In this document: piece after piece, positions 1-8,743 of the stretch
Numbering within the stretch: the first letter of the stretch is position 1
How the letters are laid out: each line of letters starts with the position of its first letter
Assembly: GCA_004151065.3 (NCBI GenBank)
Contig: NWUY0300061751.1
Coordinates: 8,157 to 22,562 of the forward strand
Direction: 5' to 3'
Source of the DNA: Larix sibirica
Lineage: Eukaryota > Streptophyta > Pinopsida > Pinales > Pinaceae
DNA: 14,406 nucleotides
The notes under the pieces: model-generated
The model's database searches: none
Seen by the model: only the letters and a program-made list of their open reading frames with translations
What the model was told of the DNA's origin: nothing
Made by a program: the position numbers and the translations under genes

Positions 1-245
1 TTTCATGCTTTGCTTATGTATGAGTTTCATGTTTATTTAGCAAAATGTTTTGAGGAGGGCATCTTTGTTTTGCAGGTTCTTTACTCAATATCGCATATCA
101 AGAATTTAAGGTTTCAAGCTTGGATTAACCTTCTAGTCTTCAAGGTACTATGGTTAACTTATCAACCCTAGTTCTTTTTCATTAAGAAATATCTTGTTGT
201 ATGCTTGCCAATTTTTTTAGATTTTGTAACTTCCTAGTGATAGGA
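1..245. other. Unassigned sequence at the window start
   Basis: T-rich sequence with stops in all frames that I inspected. No gene or repeat recognised. Confidence 0.5.
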
Positions 246-554
246 TTAATTTCTGAACAACACTATTTGCAACAGAGTAGAATATCTCAAAGGGCGTAAA
301 TGGGTAGAGACCCCACCCACTGAGGAAGAATAAAAAAAATGGGGAACCGAAACCCACACCACAACAATAGAGGGGATAACTTCAGAAGGAATGGGAAGAT
401 AGACAGGCTGAAGAGATGTGAAAAACCCCGGCTTCAGCAAACCAAACGAAGGTGCCCCCATAACAGGGGAGGCACCAACCTGATAGGGATCACTAAAAGC
501 CCCCACCCCCCGGAAAAGGTGACTAGATCTTAAAAGATACCAAAATATCTTCAA
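246..554 (-). pseudogene. Relict open frame continuing the broken frame at 523-783
   Basis: This is a 102-codon open frame on the minus strand. It overlaps the frame at 523-783 by 32 bases in another phase, as expected if one ancestral ORF suffered a frameshift near 523-554. The product (MKIFWYLLRSSHLFRG...) is rich in Pro, Ser and Val and matches no family I know. The DNA is GC-richer than most of the window. The complementary open frame on the plus strand at 339-533 is taken as an antisense shadow. Confidence 0.25.
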
Positions 555-783
555 CCGAAAGTGATTTTAAAAGTAGGGGTGAAAAGGATTGAAACTTTCC
601 CATGAAGTGTGCAGTCGAATCCCTGTCAAATGGTAGAGGGAAAGAAAGAGTTGGGTCCCTTTCATCAGAATCCACCCTGAAGGAAGAAGAGTCATTGGAA
701 CACTCCATCCTACCACTAGAGTCCTCGGAACAGTTATACCGAAGATTCCCTATTTTGTGACAACATAAGCAATGAAAAAACAA
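523..783 (-). pseudogene. Relict reading frame with a degenerate CCHC zinc knuckle, probably a dead retroelement
   Basis: The minus strand holds an 86-codon frame opening on LFFHCLCCHKIGNLRYNC. Its spacing C-x2-C-x4-N-x4-C is that of a retroviral-type zinc knuckle with the His replaced by Asn; the Cys codons are at 769-771, 760-762 and 730-732. A Ser/Asp-rich tail follows. Such knuckles occur in Gag and in ORF1 of plant LINEs, where FCxxC-xxxGHxxxxC is usual. There is an in-frame stop just upstream (TAA, four codons before the first Phe of the knuckle) and no ATG, so the frame is broken. I recognise no other domain. The link to a retroelement is inference from one motif and the decayed state. 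Confidence 0.35.
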
Positions 784-1779
784 ATTCCATTAGTCCAATC
801 GGTGGATAAAGAAACCTTCGGCACACTAAACCTCCACCTCCTCTAGTAAACTTGGGTAGCCCCCATGCAAGGAGACATGACAAGGATATTCTTCTTTGAG
901 GTTTGACTTTTGCTAGCTCGACCCATAAAACAAGACAAAAAAAAACGGAATGGTAGCCTAAAGAGGCCCAGAATAAGACAAGTTCCCACTTTTTTTATAC
1001 TAGGTTGGTACTAATCCTCCCCGTCAAAATAGGGAGGTGGAATCCTAGTTATAGCCAAAAAACCTAAAATATATGAAATGTGAGCCCCAAACAAAACCGG
1101 ATAACGTACAGACATGTTAGCATGATCCCATAAACCAAGAGACCTTATCCCCAAGCATCTAAAGGAATGAAACTAGCCACCAAAAGTAGGTCTGAAGAGA
1201 AAGTTGGGGGATCGACCGCCATCATTGTTTCAAACCCTCCAAATCATTCTCAAGATCAAGCTATCCTGTAAACCCTTGCAAATCACCGCTTCATATTTTA
1301 AAATCCATTAAGTATTACAATTCAGCAATTCACATCTTTGTACCACATGTATTATTGCAGTTTTAAATCGCATAAGCCTACATCCTAATTAAATTCCTGC
1401 ACATCCATCTTCCATAATCAGCAAGGATTGTTGATCACCATCTTAACCCACCATCACATTTGTTAGACAATAACCCAACTTTAACTTTGAATTGACAATT
1501 GATCTGACATTCCAATTACTCAACTTCTTGTTCTCTCCTTAATTTCCTTCTCCCTTTACCTTTTGGAACCATGTGTGTGTACATGTATGTCACTCATTTA
1601 AACAACATAGCACATATGATAAATTAGTGGTGAAAATCAAAATAATCTCAATAATAATTATAACCTATTTAAAAATAAAAAAATGGACTTGTCTTTCAAA
1701 AATAAAAATAAAAGGTTCATACCTTAATTTAACTTGCATTTGCTCTATATATTATGAAGCTCATCTCATCTTTTGAATA
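784..1779. other. Gene-free stretch, the first part probably the decayed upstream region of the retroelement relict
   Basis: From 784 to about 1290 base composition resembles the relict frames at 246-783, but the minus strand is broken by stops in every frame, so any ORF here is beyond reading. From 1291 to 1779 the sequence is AT-rich, and the open frame at 1573-1776 codes for low-complexity Ile/Lys-rich sequence judged spurious. Confidence 0.45.
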
Positions 1780-2273
1780 AGGATCAAGAGATGGGTTGAT
1801 TAGAAAATTGGTCCCAATCAAAGTGTTCACACTAAAAATCGAATGAAAAGTAGGAAAGGGAAGCCTTGAATTGAAAATAAAGGCCTACACACCAATCAAT
1901 CCATCAATTGAAAGGAAAACCATAAAATCCCTTATAAGTGAGGAGTGATCAAAATGAAGATCCGAACCAATTGATGAATTAAGGGGTCAAATTTTGAAAA
2001 GAAATAGAGAAAAAAGACATGATAAAAAGGTATGATTCAATAAAAAAATCGGGGTTTAAATTTATACAAATTAAATAGAGAAGAATTACAATATTGGTCT
2101 AGTAGAGGAATCAAGATTGATTCCTAAATTGGATGGAACACTCTCAAATGGTCATGTTGGAAGGGCCTAATTAGTGAATCAAGTTCAATTCATAAATCAC
2201 ACTAACATTTGTGGGAAAAATTAGAAGGTCAATATCATCCCAATTAAACTTAATCAAAGCCAAATTTGAAATC

Positions 2274-2379
2274 AATTGAGGAAAATCCAACCAAGGAAAT
2301 AAATTAAGGAAGAAACGCCTAATATGAATTGAGGAAAATCCAACCAAGGAAATAAATTAAGGAAGAAACGCCTAATTTG
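2274..2379. repeat. Tandem duplication of 53 bp
   Basis: The units are 2274-2326 and 2327-2379. Each begins AATTGAGGAAAATCCAACC and includes AGGAAGAAACGCCTAAT. They differ at one base (AATATG versus AATTTG). Confidence 0.95.
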
Positions 2380-2433
2380 AAAGTCAACCTCGAATTTTTA
2401 AAAAAATGTAAGACCAAATAAAACATAAAGTGT

Positions 2434-2469
2434 CCTAATTCACAAATTGAACTTGATTGATGAATTAGG
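2434..2469. repeat. Inverted repeat with 9-bp arms
   Basis: CCTAATTCA (2434-2442) pairs with TGAATTAGG (2461-2469) across an 18-base loop. It is a perfect short palindrome in the purine-rich stretch. No T-run or gene follows, so I do not call it a terminator. Confidence 0.5.
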
Positions 2470-2860
2470 AACCCAAAAAAGTTTAATGGAAAAAAGGGAC
2501 CTAATCTTAAGATCAACTCGAATCAAGAGATTGGGGAAAAGGATGAATAAAATTAGCTGGTGAAATTCTAAAAGTGAGATGATGAAGACCGAGATAAAGG
2601 AGAAAATATAAAGAATTGGATGAAAATGGATCAATTAAGAGAATGGGTCTAAATTTGTGATCAAGGAATTAAAATGATTAAAAAGGTGACAAATTAACAT
2701 GATAAAACGATGGGCATAATTCACAATCATCCCTACAAGTCAAAAGGTAGGAAAGATAAAGCTTGATCTTGAAATTAAGGGTAAAAATTCATAAAAAAAT
2801 GTATCCTTCAACAAAAGGAAAAGCTTCCAAACATTTACCAAAAATCATATAGATAGAGAA

Positions 2861-3629
2861 AATATATAAGAATAAAATCCATTAATTATTTAAAACTTCG
2901 AAGATAAGGCTGGAATTCAAATGCAATTTTCCATGGAATCCAAGATTGGATTAAACCTCAAAATAATGTGAGAAGCATGGGTCTCTAGGTTTTGCAAAAC
3001 TTAGGGAGGTTGTTGAGGCCTTAATAATTGGTGGGAATCTCTTCAACTTAACTACTAAAATGATAAGGAACTCTAAGACTATATGAATTCTTTTCTTCAA
3101 AGGAATTTCCATCTCAAAAATGGGTTCCAAAAATAAATTTGTTTGGATCTCAACTTCATAGAGATCTAGTTTCCATCCTAAATAACTTCACTAGTTGAAA
3201 CTAAAGTGCCATACTATTGAATTTAACTCCTTAAAACTGCATTCAAAACTTTAAGTGACAACCACAGTTATAGTGTGTTGTTATAGCTTTGATATTTTAA
3301 ATATTTCTCTAGGTTCGTTGAACATAACTTCACAACTTTTTTCCATTACCAACAAGCATCCATAACCCCAAAAGAGGCACCTTCGAATCACATACACTAT
3401 TCCATTGTCAATGAGTGTTCAATTCCAAATACTTTTCATTTTTATTGGGTAGCTCAAACATTTTTACAATTGATAAATGGGGAATAACTAACTATTAATC
3501 TTCCAAATACAACTCAAGTGTTAAAGTTCGAATATACAAGTCAAATTGGAAAAAATAAAGATGTAAAAAAAATTAAATTATTTGGATTCCTTAAACTCAA
3601 TCATTTTTTTATGAACATTTTCAAGTAGA
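2861..3629. other. Gene-free AT-rich stretch
   Basis: No open frame of interest, no RNA gene and no clear repeat were seen. Short A and T runs are scattered throughout. Confidence 0.5.
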
Positions 3630-4215
3630 TAGAGAAATATATCATATACCTCTCGTAAAAAATGTAGACCCCAAAATCCATGTACTTGATTTGTGTAAGA
3701 CAAAATACTAAAATGCTATTTGTGGAAAATTTGTGCATGGTCTCAAAATATGGTGTGTTTTGTATGTCACACTTAAACAAAATTAAATTTGGAAATGAGA
3801 TATAGAAATATGTACTCTACAACATATCTAAATTTTATTGACTTTAACTCCAAATTGTAAGAGCACACTGATCAAAATACTAGGCCTTTGTTGAAACACA
3901 AAAATAAAATATTGAAACTATTATGGAGTAGTTTTGGACACTTGCAAGACATCAAATTTTGTTGAATATTGATGAGAATGTATAAATATGTTTCCTTTAC
4001 CTATCTAAATTTTAGACCTTGAATCCAATCCAAGAAATGAGTGTGCGCTAGTTAAAATACTAATCCAGTGGCTCTGCAGGAATTTCTTTGTGCACTACTT
4101 ATGCACTTGGGTAGTGGCTCTGCAGGAATTTCTTTGTGCACCCATTCAATATCCAAATTTTAGCATCTAATTCCAAGAGATGAATATTAATAGATGAAAA
4201 CATCATACCACTGTT
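3630..4215. repeat. Decayed tandem array with units of about 175 bp
   Basis: Three to four diverged units can be lined up. The anchor AAAATACTA recurs at about 3702, 3874 and 4054. An ATC[TC]AAATTTTA block recurs at about 3826, 4003 and 4151. GAAATAT-type words precede these at 3634, 3804 and 3983. It looks like an old satellite-like array or a decayed repeat. Boundaries are approximate. Confidence 0.45.
4067..4141. repeat. Direct repeat of 29 bp, period 46
   Basis: The identical units 4067-4095 and 4113-4141 start AGTGGCTCTGCAGG and end CTTTGTGCAC, separated by 17 bases. The duplication sits inside the last units of the decayed 175-bp array and is much younger than that array, because it is perfect. 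Confidence 0.95.
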
Positions 4216-4990
4216 TCTATTAGAAATTTGGAAAAAATATAAATAAATCACAAAACTTAAAGAAAATATTGTGTGCATGGGATTGTCGAATAATTAAAAA
4301 TTGTCCTACATAAAAATCCCGTAATTAAAAATTTTTGAGTATTTTTCTCAAAATATAGACAAATAAAGTTTACAAACTCACCATTATCTTTTGCAAATAT
4401 TTATTGTTAACATCCACAATACTTCTTTCAATATTTTGATGCCACACTTCTATAGATATAATCCCTTATTTATCTTTTATTCCATTCTTTGTAACTCTAT
4501 TCTATACTGTTTCACTACCCCTTCTCCCTCAACTTAACATTGTTTTTCCTTGCATCCCTCCCACTCATTGTTCCCTATTGCCTTTAAGGACACCTCGTGA
4601 ATTTGTGCTCGGGGTGTAAAAACCATACCGAGCATCATAAATGTGTTTTGTAATCTCCTACAAGTTTTTTTGTGAAGGGACGATGTGGGAACGCTACCCA
4701 CATTCTTAGTGTTGTGGGATTTGTAGTGTGGACCTTGAAATGTGTGAATCCCATTGTCCCAAAACCCTAGTTTATGAAATCATCGTAGAATGTGGTCATC
4801 GAGCCATGGAAGCATGGGAGAGTGGATCCCCCAAGTGTACATGATTTCATGAGCCCAATGGAATCGTCGCTTCATCTATACAAGGCCCGATACTTTTTTT
4901 CTCTTTTTCTCATTTTATAGTGATTCTTAAGTCGATAACTTTTATATTTGGTTTTCAATAACCACCTAACAACACAGCAATGCTACTGTT
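4216..4990. other. Unassigned stretch with two short inverted repeats
   Basis: No gene recognised. The part from about 4570 to 4890 is GC-richer than its surroundings and carries two hairpins: TGCTCGG (4606-4612) with CCGAGCA (4628-4634), and TGTGGG (4684-4689) with CCCACA (4697-4702). It could be a remnant of a mobile element, but I found no coding frame or terminal repeats. Confidence 0.35.
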
Positions 4991-4991
4991 A

Positions 4992-5008
4992 CTTAGCCTG
5001 AGGCTAAG
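4992..5008. repeat. Short perfect hairpin, 7-bp arms and 3-base loop
   Basis: CTTAGCC (4992-4998) pairs with GGCTAAG (5002-5008) around TGA. It lies just before the first unit of the duplication at 5012-5143. Confidence 0.5.
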
Positions 5009-5011
5009 GCC

Positions 5012-5143
5012 GGAATCTGAACTTATGGATTTAAACCTCCACTACAATATTAAATACTCTACCTATCAACACAGCATTTAATACTACCGAAACGGGAATC
5101 TGAACGGTTGGATTTAAACTTCCACAACAGCATTAAATACTCT
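5012..5143. repeat. Diverged direct repeat of 49 bp, period 83
   Basis: Units 5012-5060 and 5095-5143 share GGAATCTGAAC, GGATTTAAAC and ATTAAATACTCT with a handful of substitutions. Confidence 0.85.
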
Positions 5144-5548
5144 AATCATTATTGAAAAACGTCTCTCAATCCAATTTAATAACTTTCTTTTCATTTCCCA
5201 AAATATGTACTTGCAACATCAATAAAGCTTTGTTGACTTGTAAATTATTTGCAGTTTAACTGATCCAATGGAAATTAAACCATGGCACTTTAAATTTTAT
5301 TTGGTTTGCTACATCTCGGATAGATTATGCGTAGGTTAAATGTTTTACATTGAATTTTAACATTTATTAAATAAGATTTCTAAGATATGTAGATCAGTTA
5401 TTAAAATAGTATGAGACAATAAAAGGTTTGCAAAAACAAGTTTACAGTGTGCTTAACCAAAATGTGTGAACATGGATCTATTCTGGTCGATAGTCAATTC
5501 CTCGACTGAAAACTGGCAATAAAACAATTATAATCAACTACAAGCTGG
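5144..5548. other. Intergenic stretch downstream of gene A
   Basis: AT-rich, with no open frame or repeat recognised. The distal 3' UTR and polyadenylation site of gene A may lie at its upper end, but I see no clear signal. Confidence 0.4.
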
Positions 5549-5659
5549 ATGACTGGTAGATGATGTACAAATCAAGAAACACAAAGATATTCATTCGTAC
5601 ATAATGACTGGTAGATGATGTACAAATCAAGAAACAGCAAAGATATTCATTCGTACATA
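5549..5659. repeat. Tandem duplication of 55/56 bp in the 3' flank of gene A
   Basis: The units are 5549-5603 and 5604-5659. They begin ATGACTGGTAGATGATG, end CATTCGTACATA and differ by a single one-base indel (CAC versus CAGC). Copy B has only one, diverged, version (from about 9277), so the duplication came after the gene duplication. Confidence 0.9.
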
Positions 5660-5781
5660 CAGATATAGACTCATTGGATTTCAGAATGTTCAGTCCTCCC
5701 TTCCAGATGTTTTGCATAAGAAGCTGATGGAATTTATGAATCGAATGATAATGGGCTGCTCTCCACTTTAATGTTCATCGT

Positions 5782-6174
5782 CTAATTGCCGACTCCAGGG
5801 CTTGGAACCGATCTGAAAACGTATAATCTCTTAATTGTTTCAGCTTGCACATCACGATCCCCTCCATGCAAGCTCTGGCGCGATATGAGCATACCCTTTG
5901 AAGAATAGATCTGCATGTGACCAACCCCGGGACTCCGTCTCGATTTTGAGAAATTGCCCGCTATGTTAAAATCGCTGCTACCCGGGGGTCTTTGTCCAGA
6001 ATTTGGGGATGTATTGAAGACAAGCTGCTGAGACGAGACGAGCGCTTTCTTCGATCCAGAGATTAAAGACGGACTGCTATCTATGACTGTATGCTCAACC
6101 AACCGCGCATTATTCAACGGGAAAAATGCCACGAACAAGAAAAAGAACAACAACATTGTATAATTTGCCTTCAT
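5782..6174 (-). CDS. Small secreted peptide precursor, copy A, with two SPGVG motifs (CEP/PIP/IDA-like)
   Basis: The predicted product is 130 aa and appears to be a secreted precursor of a signalling peptide. Residues 1-23 form a signal peptide: Lys2, a hydrophobic core at 7-20 (LLFFFLFVAFF), and a likely cut after NNA23. The middle is hydrophilic, rich in Ser, Asn and Gln, and has no Cys. An internal RRSPGVGH lies at 79-86, followed by MQIYS. The protein ends exactly in FRSVPSPGVGN (120-130). In known families, SPGxG[HN] closes CEP peptides, and SGPSxxGxGH closes PIP peptides; mature forms are cut from the C-terminus, prolines are often hydroxylated, and receptors are leucine-rich-repeat kinases. 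The terminal motif here is shorter than the 15-residue CEP and lacks FRPT; it also lacks one residue of the PIP core, so the subfamily is unsettled. The ATG is the only one in frame before the hydrophobic core, and copy B starts at the same place. The CDS is intronless and GC-richer than its surroundings. That it is a signal is inference. Confidence 0.85.
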   Translation of the reverse strand: MKANYTMLLFFFLFVAFFPLNNARLVEHTVIDSSPSLISGSKKALVSSQQLVFNTSPNSGQRPPGSSDFNIAGNFSKSRRSPGVGHMQIYSSKGMLISRQSLHGGDRDVQAETIKRLYVFRSVPSPGVGN

Positions 6175-6200
6175 GCGGTACTTATAACAGAATACCTAAC

Positions 6201-6275
6201 CTAAAACGTTTTGGTAGAGCTTAAACCACCGATTGACAGTCGAGATAACAATCTGGGTTTCAGCTTAAATCGCAT
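6201..6275 (-). CDS. Upstream ORF of 24 codons in the 5' UTR of gene A
   Basis: The only ATG found between the predicted transcript start (about 6440) and the gene A start opens a 24-codon frame (MRFKLKPRLLSRLS...). It closes with TAG 26 nt before the main ATG. In copy B the matching ATG is ACG, so the uORF is specific to copy A. Whether it is translated is unknown; uORFs commonly lower main-ORF translation. Confidence 0.3.
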   Translation of the reverse strand: MRFKLKPRLLSRLSIGGLSSTKTF

Positions 6276-6468
6276 ACACTGGATTCTGGAACCTGGCTTG
6301 GATTTTATAATAGGTATCCACCTTCTCGCACTCGCTCTAGAGATCTGACCAGTTAATAGTTAGTCTCGCTTTGATACAAAATCAAGACAACGGAAGAAAT
6401 TGAAGAGAGTAACCAAGATATGGATTCTTGGAATACTACTTCGTTGAAACAGGCAACAGCACAAACAT

Positions 6469-6478
6469 GTATATATAG
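6469..6478 (-). promoter_or_regulatory. TATA box of peptide gene A
   Basis: Read on the minus strand this is CTATATATAC, 295 bases before the start codon. Transcription would begin near 6440, leaving a 5' UTR of about 265 nt. The homologous position in copy B is also a TATA box. Confidence 0.6.
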
Positions 6479-6516
6479 TTGCAGCCTGCAGGTACTCGTT
6501 GTCTTCAACTAGAAAT

Positions 6517-6540
6517 GAAAACGTGGAACGACAGATCATG
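6517..6540 (-). promoter_or_regulatory. Perfectly conserved 24-bp promoter block with ACGTGG core, gene A
   Basis: This 24-bp stretch is identical to 10232-10255 although the surrounding promoter has diverged. It contains AAACGTGGAACGACAG on the plus strand. ACGTGG is the core of ABRE and G-box-like sites bound by bZIP factors (established knowledge). It lies about 39 bp upstream of the TATA box. Function is inferred from conservation and position. Confidence 0.45.
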
Positions 6541-6573
6541 CATGGCCGGTCTCAACAAACTCATATCTGGATT

Positions 6574-6661
6574 TTGACTTTCTTGACAACTATCTCATTC
6601 ACACATGCAACCCTGTTTACACGGTTGACAAATACCCCTATATAAACGGGCTACGTTTGAC
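6574..6661 (-). promoter_or_regulatory. Cluster of four TTGAC (W-box) cores upstream of gene A
   Basis: TTGAC occurs at 6574, 6583, 6625 and 6657 on the plus strand. The first and last read TTGACT and fit the full W-box TTGAC[CT], the WRKY-factor site. They lie about 96-190 bp upstream of the TATA box. Copy B keeps three of the four positions, which argues against chance. Confidence 0.45.
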
Positions 6662-6810
6662 TTGTATCGAGAAGGGCGACACTTATAATCGAATATATTA
6701 AAGTTCGAACATTAAATTTTCAACTGTATGCATACTCACTGTACCATGGGTTGGTGAAAATATGAACCCCATTTTCCATAGCTCTGACCATTTTAATTAA
6801 ACCATCGGTG

Positions 6811-7010
6811 TTGAATTTTGGCGTTTGCTATCGAAATTGCCGTGGATGTAGAAACAGTTGTCAGCCGCGGATTTTTGCAATGGCTGGCGGACGCAATTTT
6901 ATTTGATTAAAATATCTTCGTTGAATTTTTGGGAGTTTGCTCTCGAAGTTGCATTAAAAACGGTTGTCAGACGCGTATTTCTTGCGAAGGCTGGATAACG
7001 CAATTTTATT
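6811..7010. repeat. Diverged tandem duplication upstream of gene A (units 6811-6904 and 6921-7010)
   Basis: Both units read TTGAATTTT, then GTTTGCT-TCGAA, then GTTGTCAG-CGCG and end in ACGCAATTTTATT. The period is about 110 bp. Copy B has only traces of related sequence near 10600. The units are GC-richer than flanking DNA. Their function is unknown; they may be a distal promoter piece or an unrelated repeat. Confidence 0.6.
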
Positions 7011-7202
7011 GTTCAAATTCCATCTGGATACTGAAATTCGTTGAATGATCCAGACAGAAAATTAGTCAACACCGACCGGAAGGATGACGTGTAATCCATG
7101 ATATACAAGGATTTCCACTAATATCAGTGATACCAGCTATACATCATTAACCTAACTAAACTGGGCAAGTCCCTTTGAATGCAACAAGATTTTAAAGAAA
7201 TG

Positions 7203-7365
7203 AAATACCTTCAAACAATTTTCATTCATTGCAGGTTTGAGTCATATGAGAGTCCAGTAACAAAGTTATCTGTTCACTTTGCCACTAATTCCTTCAATCA
7301 AATTCGAAAAAGCCATGTTAAAATTCTATGTTTTTTTGGTTGGTTGAAAGCTATTTACTAAATGT
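7203..7365 (+). repeat. Older diverged member of the local 235-bp repeat family
   Basis: It shares AAATACCTTCAAA, TTCATTCATTG-AGG, GTCATATGA-AGTCCAG, ATCTGTTCACTTTGC and a final GCTATTTAC with the unit at 8178-8410, in the same order and orientation but with many changes. The open frame at 7179-7361 falls inside it and is therefore judged spurious. Confidence 0.65.
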
Positions 7366-7651
7366 TGATTAAGAATATTGATCATGAGTTAAAATTGCAA
7401 CTAGTTACTTTATGTATAGAGTTAAATTTTGGTAGATATTTGATATCACATTTTCTGTTTATCATTAGTGAATTAAGGAGTGGACGAAGGAGCATAAAGA
7501 TATTGGCTATCTCAGAGATATTATACTAGGATGCAACTGCCCTTTTGGTGATAGAATTTAAACCTTAACCTGTATTTGATTGACTAAAAACTAGCTTTAC
7601 TGAAAGGGAAAGGCAAAGCAGAGACTTGTAACAGAAGGAAAAACCTACTCT
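7366..7651. other. Intergenic stretch with one short coding-like frame
   Basis: Mostly AT-rich and gene-free. From 7472 to 7561 the plus strand reads a frame with a coding-like composition (IKEWTKEHKDIGYLRD...) ending in TAA. It is preceded in frame by a stop and has no ATG, so it is at best a gene scrap. Confidence 0.25.
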
Positions 7652-7796
7652 CTTATAAACATAGTTTCTTTAATAACAATAATGAATTAATTATAGATAA
7701 TAGTCAATGATGACTATCCTCACTTATAAACCATGGTTTTCCTTAATAACAATGATGAATCAACTATAAATAATAGTCAATGATGACTATCCTCAC
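7652..7796. repeat. Tandem duplication of about 71 bp
   Basis: Units 7652-7722 and 7723-7796 both run from CTTATAAAC through TTAATAACAAT-ATGAAT to ATAGTCAATGATGACTATCC. The last part is itself a hairpin (ATAGTCA and TGACTAT around ATGA). The second unit has a few substitutions and small insertions. Confidence 0.9.
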
Positions 7797-7942
7797 TGCA
7801 AATTCTACATAATTACCACAAATTTTGCCATCTCCCAACAAAAAAACAATAATATATATTTATACATTTTAAATACAACTAAAATTTTTAAAAGTAAAAT
7901 ACCGTCAGTGTTTTATAACATAAAATACCTTCAAAACAGTAT

Positions 7943-8410
7943 TTATTCATTGTATGCTGGAATAATATGATAGTTTAAAAAAATACCGTCAAATGAGTGC
8001 TTATTCATTGTAGGCTGAATCATATGATAGTCCAGCCGCAACGTCATATGTTGACTTTGCAAAACTCGAACTTATAATCAAATTCTTCCAATAACCCAAT
8101 CAAATTCTTTCATATTAGATTTGATGTTTCACGTTTTTTTAAGTCTGATTTAAGGCTATTTACATCCAATATAAGTNTTATTCATTGTATGCTGGAATAA
8201 TATGATAGTTTTAAAAAATACCTTCAAATGAGTGCTTATTCATTGTAGGCTGAATCATATGATAGTCCAGCCGCAACGTCATCTGTTGACTTTGCAAAAC
8301 TCGAACTTATAATCAAATTCTTCCAATAACCCAATCAAATTCTTCCATATTAGATTTGATGTTTCACGTTTTTTTAGTCTGATTTAAGGCTATTTACATC
8401 CACTAAAAGT
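7943..8410 (+). repeat. Direct duplication of about 235 bp, units 7943-8176 and 8178-8410
   Basis: The units are about 97% identical by eye; differences include CATATG versus CATCTG near 8046/8281 and one base in a T-run. Each unit contains two related half-motifs (TTATTCATTGTA-GCTG...ATATGATAG), and a lead-in half-motif lies at 7921-7942. The only ambiguous base of the window, 8177, is the single base between the units. They belong to the same family as 7203-7365. Confidence 0.9.
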
Positions 8411-8743
8411 TTTGAATATTTCTTTATCTATAAACTGAAAAGAATGAGAGCCACCAAGTTTTTAATATCCTTCCAAATCCCATAAAAACTCTAAAACCTC
8501 CTCTATCCGTGCTCTATCCGAGTTTCAACATGTATTCGGCACACAAATTTGTATGTACATTTCGCCTTTTCTTGATGATCGATGGGGATTACCAATGTTG
8601 AAGTTTTGGGTAGCTACTCTCTTTTAGAATACAGCAATCACAAGCTCCATGATAGAGATATAAAAAGTTGACCATCATCCGTTTTTTTGCAATTGAATAG
8701 AAAAAATTTGAGTTTTTTATTATTCAATTTAATATGTTATATT
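8411..8743. other. Gene-free stretch
   Basis: Includes a small direct repeat (CTCTATCCG twice at about 8500-8520). No gene, RNA or regulatory element recognised. Confidence 0.45.

Larger units (their letters stand above)
1780..2860. other. Purine-rich, gene-free stretch
   Basis: The plus strand is strongly enriched in A and G; in 2581-2640, for example, 46 of 60 bases are purines. Words such as GAATTAAGG and GGAAAA recur. The minus-strand open frames here (2319-2516, 2440-2634) arise from this skew and encode Phe/Leu/Ile-rich low-complexity sequence. No gene recognised. Confidence 0.5.
5604..6800 (-). repeat. Duplicated gene block, copy A (3' UTR, CDS, 5' UTR, proximal promoter)
   Basis: This block aligns with 9277-10580. 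Outside the CDS, shared landmarks are the 3' UTR (GAAACAGCAAA at its far end and a GCAT-AGAAGCTGA stretch near 5712), the TATA region, a perfect 24-bp block at 6517-6540, and CTCTGACCATTTTAAT near 6782. The similarity fades upstream of about 6800. The copy boundaries are estimates by eye. Confidence 0.75.

Noticed and set aside
339-533. Plus-strand ORF of 64 codons
   Set aside because: It is antisense to the relict minus-strand frame at 246-554, rich in Arg, Lys and Pro, and has no recognisable domain.
1573-1776. Plus-strand ORF of 67 codons
   Set aside because: Low-complexity Ile/Lys-rich translation of AT-rich sequence, with no supporting context.
2434-2469. Hairpin considered as a transcription terminator
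   Set aside because: No gene ends here, no T-run follows, and the sequence is plant nuclear, where such terminators are not used.
2319-2634. Two overlapping minus-strand ORFs with membrane-like Phe/Leu/Ile content
   Set aside because: The hydrophobicity simply results from reading the complement of a purine-rich strand, and the first crosses a tandem duplication.
7179-7361. Plus-strand ORF of 60 codons
   Set aside because: It lies within a repeat-family member whose other copies do not keep the frame.
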